Of a stretch of 55,635 bases of DNA, positions 17,145 through 23,882 are shown in pieces; within the stretch, counting starts at the first letter, position 1, and the number at the start of each line of letters is the position of its first letter. The DNA comes from DATBGO01 sp050011895 (lineage in GTDB: Bacteria; Actinomycetota; Actinomycetes; Streptosporangiales; Streptosporangiaceae), in contig JBEKIF010000029.1 of the NCBI GenBank assembly GCA_050011895.1, positions 1 to 55,635 on the forward strand, read 5' to 3'. The position numbers were made by a program, and so were the translations under genes. Under the pieces are notes generated by a model that saw only the letters and a list, made by a program, of their open reading frames with translations, did not search any database and was not told where the DNA came from.

Positions 17145-17650
17145 AGATGGCTGCCGGAACGTCTCCGCGCGAATCGGTGCAGCGCGTGCTTGATCCGGAG
17201 ATTCCTGTGCTGAGCATCGCTGACCTCGGCATTCTTCGCGCGGTTCAGGTGGATGAGAACGGACACGTCGATGTCACCATTACCCCGACCTACTCGGGCT
17301 GCCCGGCCATGGACGCGATCCGGCAGGACATACTCGCCGCCCTGGCGAACGACGGATATGACGACGTCCAGATCCACACTGTCCTCGCGCCTGCCTGGAC
17401 CACCGACTGGATCACCGCGGCCGGATGCCAGAAACTGAAAGAGTACGGGATCGCTCCGCCCTCCCCGGACCGGACGCCGGGCATTGTGAGTCTGACTTTG
17501 GGTATGCGGACTGGCGCGAGTGACGTTGCCTGTCCCCAATGTGGCGCAACGCAGACCCACGAGGTCAGCAGGTTCGGGTCCACGGCGTGCAAGGCACAGT
17601 ACGTATGCGACAGCTGTCGTGAACCGTTCGACTATTTCAAGGTTCTGTGA
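17138..17650 (+). CDS. paaD: phenylacetyl-CoA epoxidase accessory protein PaaD
   Basis: A 170-residue protein with an N-terminal MIP18/DUF59 iron-sulfur-assembly-like domain (SVQRVLDPEIPVLSIADLGI, then TPTYSGCPAMDAI with a conserved Cys) and a C-terminal zinc ribbon: CPQCGATQTHE ... VCDSCREPFDYF. PaaD is thought to mature the Fe-S or di-iron centre of the epoxidase. GTG at 17138 overlaps the paaC stop; an ATG three codons later (17147) is an equal alternative. All ribbon cysteines are present. Confidence 0.94.
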   Translation: MVKMAAGTSPRESVQRVLDPEIPVLSIADLGILRAVQVDENGHVDVTITPTYSGCPAMDAIRQDILAALANDGYDDVQIHTVLAPAWTTDWITAAGCQKLKEYGIAPPSPDRTPGIVSLTLGMRTGASDVACPQCGATQTHEVSRFGSTACKAQYVCDSCREPFDYFKVL

Positions 17651-17681
17651 ACCAGCCAGCCAGTGACGACACGGGCGGACG

Positions 17682-18836
17682 ATGACCAGTTCAATAAGAA
17701 AGGCAAGGAAGCCCTCGGCGGCCCCTCGGCCTGATCAGGCGACTGCCATCCCGCCTACATCGCGGAAACGTGCGGCCTTTCACTTGCTGAAGGTAGCCAA
17801 GCTCGACCGGATCACCGATGATGCCGTCGCCATCACGTTCGAGGTGCCGGAGCATCTCCGGGAGGAGTTCTCGTTCCTGCCCGGGCAGCATCTGGCAGTG
17901 CGCGCCACCATCGCCGGGGACGACATCCGCCGCAACTACTCGATCTGCGCGCCGGTGAACTCGGGCGTCTTGCGGATCGGGGTGAAGAGACTGCCCGGCG
18001 GAGTGTTCTCGAGTTACGCCATCGAACGACTTCAGGTAGGCGACAGCCTCGAGGTGCTCAGCCCGACCGGCAGTTTCTCCACGCCGCTCGACCCGGCGCA
18101 GGCCAAGCACTACGGCGCCATAGCGGCCGGGTCGGGCATCACCCCGATCCTGTCGATCCTGGCTTCGGCGCTCGAGGCGGAGTCAGGCAGCCGGGCGACG
18201 CTCATTTTCGTCAATCACAACACCAACAGCATCATGTTCCTTGAGGACGTCGAGGACCTGAAGAACAAATATCTGGGCAGGCTGCAGGTCTTCCACGTGC
18301 TGGACGGGGAACGCCAGGAACCAGAGATACTGTCCGGCAAGCTCGATCCGGAGCGGCTGACAGGAATTCTGGACAGCTTCGCCAGTCACCCCGGCGTCGA
18401 CGAGTGGTTCCTGTGCGGGCCGATCGGATTGACCGACATGGTCCGGGACACGCTGAGGAGCCGCGGAGTCAACGACAAGGTCATCCGCCGCGAGCTGTTT
18501 CACGCCGACGCCACGCCGCCTCGGCGCCCGCCGACTGCTGACGACGGCACGGCCAAGGGGTTCACCGTCACGGTCATCCTCGATGGCCGCGGCACGTCAT
18601 TCCAACTGCCGGGCAACACCGAGCCGATCCTGGACGCGACCCTGCGTCTGCGCGGCGATGCCCCGTACGCCTGCAAGAACGGCGTCTGCGGGACCTGCCG
18701 TTCCCGGCTGGTCAGCGGCTCTGTCGAGATGGTCCAGAACTTCTCCCTGGAGCCCGACGAGATTGAAGCCGGTTATGTCCTGGCCTGCCAGGCGTACCCC
18801 ACGTCAGACGACGTGGTCCTAGACTTCGACCAGTAG
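17682..18836 (+). CDS. paaE: 1,2-phenylacetyl-CoA epoxidase reductase PaaE
   Basis: A 384-residue electron-transfer subunit. The order is a ferredoxin-reductase FAD domain (RRNYSICAPVNSG, the RxYS motif), an NAD(P)H domain (AAGSGITPILSIL, then WFLCGPIG), and a C-terminal plant-type 2Fe-2S ferredoxin (CKNGVCGTCRSRLVSG with a fourth Cys in VLACQA). It passes electrons from NADPH to the PaaA di-iron site. The first 25 residues are basic and variable. Its last 79 bases are duplicated exactly at 22617 onwards, so the 3' end has been involved in a rearrangement, though the gene itself is intact. Confidence 0.96.
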   Translation: MTSSIRKARKPSAAPRPDQATAIPPTSRKRAAFHLLKVAKLDRITDDAVAITFEVPEHLREEFSFLPGQHLAVRATIAGDDIRRNYSICAPVNSGVLRIGVKRLPGGVFSSYAIERLQVGDSLEVLSPTGSFSTPLDPAQAKHYGAIAAGSGITPILSILASALEAESGSRATLIFVNHNTNSIMFLEDVEDLKNKYLGRLQVFHVLDGERQEPEILSGKLDPERLTGILDSFASHPGVDEWFLCGPIGLTDMVRDTLRSRGVNDKVIRRELFHADATPPRRPPTADDGTAKGFTVTVILDGRGTSFQLPGNTEPILDATLRLRGDAPYACKNGVCGTCRSRLVSGSVEMVQNFSLEPDEIEAGYVLACQAYPTSDDVVLDFDQ

Positions 18837-18841
18837 GCGCG
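18758..18841 (+). repeat. 84-bp direct repeat, copy A (3' end of paaE)
   Basis: The 84 bases covering the last 26 codons of paaE plus five bases after the stop recur without a mismatch at 22617-22700, 3859 bases away and in the same orientation. The bases on both sides differ, so the ends are sharp. Confidence 0.97.
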
Positions 18842-18842
18842 G

Positions 18843-19241
18843 ATGCGCCGATCGTACCTATTAGACAGGATCAGGCCCTTGGCCACTGCCTTCGTTGCCG
18901 CCGGCACCCGCACTCCGTTCGGCAGGTACGGCGGCGCGCTGTCAGCCGTTCGCCCGGATGATCTCGCCGCGTACGTCATCGGGCAGCTGGGCGCGGCACT
19001 TCCCGCGGTCAGCCGGGGCGCGGTCGAGGTGATCCTGGGTTGCGCCGGCCAGGCCGGCGAGAACAACCGGGATGCCGCCCGTATGGCGAGCCTGCTGGCG
19101 GGCCTCCCGCCGGAGGTCACGGGCACGACGGCCAGCCGGCTGCGCGGGTCCGGCGCGGACGCGATCGGCGCGCGAAGGGCCTTGGCCGCCATGTGCATCG
19201 GCGTCGGGCAGGGTGACGCAGTTCTCGTTGAGTCACCATGA
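18843..19241 (+). pseudogene. truncated thiolase remnant, catalytic Cys lost
   Basis: A 132-codon frame whose residues 14-132 match the N-terminal third of a thiolase: AFVAAGTRTPFGRYGGALSA, then VILGCAGQAGENNRDAARMA, then TASRLRGSGADAIGARRAL. A full thiolase has about 400 residues. The nucleophile motif NRLCGSG appears as SRLRGSG, so the Cys is replaced by Arg, and the frame stops 30 codons later. It begins a few bases after paaE and after the 84-bp repeat, in the place where a paaJ-like thiolase could be. A thiolase-only function is excluded; it is best read as a decayed paaJ/fadA-like gene. Confidence 0.8.
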
Positions 19242-19272
19242 CGGGCCGTCAGCACGAGAGAGGGAGCCCGCC

Positions 19273-20583
19273 ATGCTAGATCTGTCCCCGCGCGAGGAAG
19301 ATCTCGAGCCGATCGAGAAGGCCTCCCGCGACGAAATCGAGGCGCTGCAGCTTGAGCGGATGAAGTGGTCACTGGCGCATGCGTACAACAACGTGCCCTT
19401 CTATCGCAAGAGTTTCGATGACCACGGGGTTCACCCCGGTGACCTGACCGGCCTGTCGGACCTGGCACGGTTTCCGTTCACAGTCAAGACGGATCTGCGC
19501 GACAACTATCCCTTCGCGCTGTTCGCCGTTCCGATGGAGCAGATCCGCCGGATCCACGCCTCGAGCGGTACCACGGGCAAGCCGATCGTGGTCGGCTACA
19601 CCCAGAACGACCTTGACATGTGGGCTTCGGTCGTTGCGCGCTCCATCCGCGCGGCTGGTGGCCGTCCTGGGATGAAAGTGCACAACGCCTACGGGTACGG
19701 GCTGTTCACCGGCGGCCTGGGGCTCCACTACGGCGCCGAGAAGCTGGGCTGCCCGGTCATTCCGGTGTCAGGCGGCCAGACCGAGCGCCAGGTACAGCTG
19801 ATCGAGGATTTCGAACCCGACATCATCGTGGTGACGCCCTCCTACATGCTGTCGATCCTGGACGAGATGGAGCGCCAGAACATCGATCCGGTGAGCACCT
19901 CCTTGAAGGTGGGCATCTTCGGCGCTGAGCCCTGGACCGAGGACATGCGCACCGAGATGGAAACCAGGCTCGACATGCATGCGGTCGACATCTATGGCCT
20001 GTCGGAGGTCGTCGGCCCTGGCGTCGCAAGCGAGGCCGTCGAAACCAAAGACGGCCTGCACGTCTGGGAAGACCATTTCTATCCGGAGATCATTGATCCT
20101 GTGACGGGAGAAGTACTTCCCCCCGGCGAGAAGGGCGAGATAGTTTTCACATCGCTCACTAAGGAGGCCTTCCCGATTGTCCGGTACCGGACCAGGGACC
20201 TCACCCGCCTGCTGCCGGGCACTGCGCGCTCAATGCGCAGGATGGAGAAGGTGACTGGCCGGAGCGACGATATGATCATCCTGCGGGGTGTCAATTTGTT
20301 CCCCAGCCAGATCGAGGAGATCGTCCTGGGAATCCCGGGCCTGACCGCGCATTATCAGTGCGTGCTCACCAAGCCGGATCGGATGGACGCCCTGGAGATC
20401 CGCGTTGAGGCCCGTGCCGGTTTCGCTGCGGACCATGAACGCGCGGAAATGGCCAGGCAGGTAGCAAAGCGGATTAAGGACGTCATCGGGGTGCGCTGCG
20501 CCGTGGACGTGGTGAGGCCGAACGAAATCGAGCGATCCGCCAGCGGTAAAGCCCGGCGGCTCGTCGACAACCGGCCGAAATGA
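19273..20583 (+). CDS. paaK: phenylacetate-CoA ligase
   Basis: A 436-residue adenylate-forming enzyme of the usual PaaK length. It activates phenylacetate with ATP and CoA, giving the substrate of PaaABCE. Seen: HASSGTTGKPIVVGYT (P-loop, about 95-110), NAYGYGLFTGGLGLHYG, DIYGLSEVVGPGVASE (acyl pocket region) and the hinge/C-domain sequence GRSDDMIILRGVNLFPSQIE. ATG at 19273 has a GAGAGGGAG stretch upstream; the open frame to 19072 overlaps the thiolase remnant and is not PaaK-like. It is the last gene of the phenylacetate operon in this window. Confidence 0.96.
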   Translation: MLDLSPREEDLEPIEKASRDEIEALQLERMKWSLAHAYNNVPFYRKSFDDHGVHPGDLTGLSDLARFPFTVKTDLRDNYPFALFAVPMEQIRRIHASSGTTGKPIVVGYTQNDLDMWASVVARSIRAAGGRPGMKVHNAYGYGLFTGGLGLHYGAEKLGCPVIPVSGGQTERQVQLIEDFEPDIIVVTPSYMLSILDEMERQNIDPVSTSLKVGIFGAEPWTEDMRTEMETRLDMHAVDIYGLSEVVGPGVASEAVETKDGLHVWEDHFYPEIIDPVTGEVLPPGEKGEIVFTSLTKEAFPIVRYRTRDLTRLLPGTARSMRRMEKVTGRSDDMIILRGVNLFPSQIEEIVLGIPGLTAHYQCVLTKPDRMDALEIRVEARAGFAADHERAEMARQVAKRIKDVIGVRCAVDVVRPNEIERSASGKARRLVDNRPK

Positions 20584-20828
20584 CCGGCGAGCCCTCGTCC
20601 TCCGGCCGGCCCGGGAGGACCCGAAAGGGGCTCACGACGGCATCGCCCTCTATGGCACCGCACCGCTGTCACGCTCACGAAATCTGGCCGCACTGCGAGC
20701 TGAGCGCGGTCTGCCGTCCTCGGGCTGACGAGACCGACCCAGGGTGACGAGCGGGCGCTCACTTCACACACGCGAGCGGCGCAACGGCAGGCGCCGAGCA
20801 GTTCCGGGTCACGGCTGGCCAGCGTGGC

Positions 20829-22508
20829 TCAGGAAACCACGGTTACCAGGTCGCCGATCGCGAGGTGGCTGAAGGCGACATGGGCGGTCGGGATGGGCAG
20901 CTCTACGCAGCCGAGGCTCTGCGGGGACCCGTACGAGCCTCGCACGAACCCGTGCACGGCGTCGCCGCCGTTGAAGTAGTTGATCCAGTACACGATGTCG
21001 TCGTAATGGCTGCCATCCGGGTTGGTGCCGCTCATCGTGTTCACCGTGTACCGAACGTAGATGGGATATGTGCCGAGAGCGGTCGGATCCTCGGGGATGC
21101 CGGTATTGACCGGCGCCGTGAGCGCCGTCCTGCCGTTCTCCCACAGGATGAGCGTCTCGGGCAGGGTCTCCGAAACGTGCACATACGAGTATGGCTCGGG
21201 GTCCATATGGTTGGCGGCGGCGGCGCTGAGGAGCGCCTTCCACGAGGCGTCCGCAAGCTGGTTCACGGTCTCGTCGTCGGCGGTGTAGCCGTTGAAGGAG
21301 CGTTCCGTAGCGGCCATGAAGGCCATCAGCGCACCCTTGACCACGACGGTGGGCGAGCCGGGCTGCCACTGGGCCTGGAGTGACGCCGGGGTCGACTGCC
21401 AGCGCCAGGAGAAGCTGCCCTTCAGCGGGCTGCCGAGCGTCGCCACCTCGCCAGCGAAGGTAGTCGGCGAGCGGACGCCTGGCGCCGGGGTGAAGTTAAG
21501 CGGCAGGTAGTGCAGCTGGGCAAGGACCTGCTGCAGGCGCAGCACCGAGGCTTGCGTGACGGCGAAGTGGTAGGACACTGAAGCGGCCACGACCACCGAG
21601 CCGGCGGAAGAGCCGCCCACGACCGTCACCGGGCGGTCAAACGAGACTCCTACCGCGGTGCCAGGTCCGAAGCCGAGGCCCCGCGGCGTGAACACCAGCG
21701 TGTCGGGATCCGGCTCGGTCCAGGTTCCCGCTGTGGTTGGCGAGACTCGCGGGCGGGCCGTACCGAGGGCCCTGGCCACCGGCTCGTCGAAGGTCAGGGT
21801 GACCGGGCTGTCGAGCCCGGCGTGCGCGCTGCCCGGAGCCGGATCCGCTGCTGCTACCGGCACGCCGTCCTGCGGCGCCTCGAGCCAGTCCACTGTGGTC
21901 GACCGGGCGGCCAGGCGCTCCCACGGCCATGCCGCGGCCGCCACCTGAAGCGCGCCTCCCGACTGGTGCTCCGGCACGGCCAGCTGGGCCGTGGTCGAGG
22001 GCCGACTGAGCCGGATGACCCGGGCCGGCCCGTCGGCCGCCCGGTAATCGATGACGCTCACCGGGCGGTCGAAGCCGAGCGTTACCCGCGCCGGGCGCGC
22101 GGCGACGGCCACCCGCGCCGATGGCGCGGCCGATGGCGCCCGCAGCGTCGCCGACGTCGAGACCCCGGAGCCCAGCAGCCAGCGGAGCCAGGACGGCGGA
22201 GCGGCAGTGACGCGCACGTGCACCGTCCGGCCCTGCGGCAGGGCGGCGACGGGCACGAAGCCCGTGCTCTGGCGTGCCAGCGCGAGCGACCGGCCATCAC
22301 TGGTCGCGCGAATGCCGGTCACCTCGGTCCCGACGCCGCCCAGGTGCACCTGGACGAGCGCCTCTCCCGATGACATCGAGACTGCCGGACGCCCCAGGAG
22401 CGCCACCAGAGCAACGCCGATGCCCACTATCACGACCGCGGCACCCGCGCCGATGCCCGCGCGGACCGCCCAGGTCCGATTCATCTGTTCAGCCGATGGT
22501 CCCATCAT
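20829..22508 (-). CDS. L,D-transpeptidase (YkuD) with N-terminal Ig-like domains
   Basis: A 559-residue membrane-anchored enzyme. One TM helix lies near residues 15-38 (GAAVVIVGIGVALVALLG). A long outer part follows with Ig-like strands (VTLTFDEPVARALG, then GVSFDRPVTVVGG). The C-terminal YkuD domain has the catalytic HGFVRGSYGSPQSLGC (His about 519, Cys about 534). Such enzymes form 3-3 peptidoglycan cross-links. The layout resembles mycobacterial LdtMt proteins. Start 22508 (ATGATG) has GAGAGGGCGG upstream; an in-frame ATG at 22547 lacks a site. It is convergent with paaK and lies between the two 84-bp repeats. Confidence 0.9.
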   Translation of the reverse strand: MMGPSAEQMNRTWAVRAGIGAGAAVVIVGIGVALVALLGRPAVSMSSGEALVQVHLGGVGTEVTGIRATSDGRSLALARQSTGFVPVAALPQGRTVHVRVTAAPPSWLRWLLGSGVSTSATLRAPSAAPSARVAVAARPARVTLGFDRPVSVIDYRAADGPARVIRLSRPSTTAQLAVPEHQSGGALQVAAAAWPWERLAARSTTVDWLEAPQDGVPVAAADPAPGSAHAGLDSPVTLTFDEPVARALGTARPRVSPTTAGTWTEPDPDTLVFTPRGLGFGPGTAVGVSFDRPVTVVGGSSAGSVVVAASVSYHFAVTQASVLRLQQVLAQLHYLPLNFTPAPGVRSPTTFAGEVATLGSPLKGSFSWRWQSTPASLQAQWQPGSPTVVVKGALMAFMAATERSFNGYTADDETVNQLADASWKALLSAAAANHMDPEPYSYVHVSETLPETLILWENGRTALTAPVNTGIPEDPTALGTYPIYVRYTVNTMSGTNPDGSHYDDIVYWINYFNGGDAVHGFVRGSYGSPQSLGCVELPIPTAHVAFSHLAIGDLVTVVS

Positions 22509-22616
22509 CGGGCCGCCCTCTCGAGCCCGCTCCGCGCTCCCATTCATTTCTTATCACGTCTTATCACGGCCCGGACGAGTCCTTCGGCTCCGCCACGGCG
22601 GGCGCCGGCCGCGCCG

Positions 22617-22700
22617 CGAGATTGAAGCCGGTTATGTCCTGGCCTGCCAGGCGTACCCCACGTCAGACGACGTGGTCCTAGACTTCGACCAGTAGGCGCG
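22617..22700 (+). repeat. 84-bp direct repeat, copy B (displaced paaE 3' end)
   Basis: This exact copy of 18758-18841 encodes the last 26 PaaE residues and the stop, without the rest of paaE. It lies 108 bases upstream of the L,D-transpeptidase start, on the other strand. Complete identity points to a recent event or ongoing gene conversion. Confidence 0.97.
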
Positions 22701-22732
22701 TATCCACGCCGGGCAAGGGCTGTCTGTTCTAG

Positions 22733-22813
22733 GCACCGCCCGCCACGCTGAACCTCAAGGACTACGAGGACTTCACGGAATATCACGGCCTGCCCATCCT
22801 CGGAGCGCAATAA
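22733..22813 (+). pseudogene. remnant of a PIN-domain (VapC-like) toxin C-terminus
   Basis: After a TAG at 22730, the frame reads 26 codons to TAA at 22811: the peptide ATLNLKDYEDFTEYHGLPI matches the conserved end of VapC PIN toxins (vATxNxKDFEdf...gL), which carries the last acidic metal ligand. No upstream PIN domain or antitoxin is present. It is a scrap left beside repeat copy B and marks a recombination junction. Confidence 0.6.
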
Positions 22814-22844
22814 CCACAAGGCCTGGAACCTGCCGGCGGTGAAA

Positions 22845-23753
22845 CTAGGGCTGGGTGGGGCTAGCCGGGTCCGCCGTACCCGGTTGGGTCAACGCGTCGA
22901 GCATCTCGCCGAGGTGTTCATAAATCCCGAGGTGGCCTTCACCCTCCCGCAGGACGAGCCGTGCCTGGGGCAGATTCTGCGATAGCCACAATCCGTGCGC
23001 GGGCGGCGCGAAGCGGTCGTCGCTGCCGTACCACAGCACAACCGGGCAGCGGATTGCGCTCAGGTCAATGTCCCAGTCCCCGACCCAGGAGACGTTGTCC
23101 CAGCCGCCGCCGCTGGTTCCCTGGCGCAAGGCCTCGTGCATCGTGTCTGCAAACGCCGAGGCGAATCGCTGCTCGCGCAGCAGCTCACTGTCGCGGGAGG
23201 ACAGCAGATCCTCGAAGGCGGAAACCATTCCGGAGCCGCCGGACACGCGAGACAGCTCTACCAGCGGCTCGAACCCGGCCGCGAATGCCGACGCCGCAGC
23301 GGGCGGGTCGCCCGGCAGCAATGACAGCGCGGCGCGGTCGTTGTCATCGAGGTCGCCGAGCGCTCCGGGAACCAGCCGGAACGGCCCGGCGCCCGAGGCG
23401 ATCCCCGCACGGCTAACCCGGCCGCCCGGGACTGCGGCAGCAGCCAGCGCCCCCGGCCCTCCGCCGGACATGCCGAGCGTCGCGAACCGGGCCACCCCCA
23501 GCCCGTCGGCAACCGCATGTGCATCGGCAGCAATCGACGCGAGCCCGAACGGCGCGGGGCTGGAACCGCCATAGCCAGGCCGGTCGAAGGAAACGAGCCG
23601 GACGCCGCGACCGGCAGCGAGCTGCTCGCCAAAGCAAAGGTCCAGCCGGGAACCCGGGGTCCCGTGGAAGTACATCACCGCGTCGCCCCCCGGGTCACCC
23701 GCATCACGGACCCGCAGCACCCGGCCGCCGCGGTCTATCTCAGTCTCCCGCAT
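22845..23753 (-). CDS. alpha/beta hydrolase
   Basis: A 302-residue alpha/beta-hydrolase. Seen: YFHGTPGSRLDL (oxyanion HG), SFDRPGYGGSSPA, the nucleophile elbow LGMSGGGPGAL (Ser about 95), an acid in LWYGSDDRFAPPAH, and the catalytic His in EGEGHLGIYEH. The inserted lid is helical. This subtype (RPGYG plus MSGGGP) is common in actinobacteria and usually unassigned. ATG at 23753. It is cytoplasmic with no signal peptide; no operon partner is evident. Confidence 0.87.
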   Translation of the reverse strand: MRETEIDRGGRVLRVRDAGDPGGDAVMYFHGTPGSRLDLCFGEQLAAGRGVRLVSFDRPGYGGSSPAPFGLASIAADAHAVADGLGVARFATLGMSGGGPGALAAAAVPGGRVSRAGIASGAGPFRLVPGALGDLDDNDRAALSLLPGDPPAAASAFAAGFEPLVELSRVSGGSGMVSAFEDLLSSRDSELLREQRFASAFADTMHEALRQGTSGGGWDNVSWVGDWDIDLSAIRCPVVLWYGSDDRFAPPAHGLWLSQNLPQARLVLREGEGHLGIYEHLGEMLDALTQPGTADPASPTQP

Positions 23754-23882
23754 CTGATGACAATAACGATGCGGCTACCACCGGGATCAACCGACGCACT
23801 TTGACGACCGCAGCCAGCATCCAGCGCGGTCATGCCGCTCCCTGCCCGCGGAAGCATCCGGCCCGGGCTTCCCCCGCGGGAG

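Noticed and set aside
18758..22700. Insertion sequence or phage ends
   Set aside because: There is no transposase or integrase between the 84-bp repeats and no terminal inverted repeats were seen; the repeat is part of paaE coding sequence.
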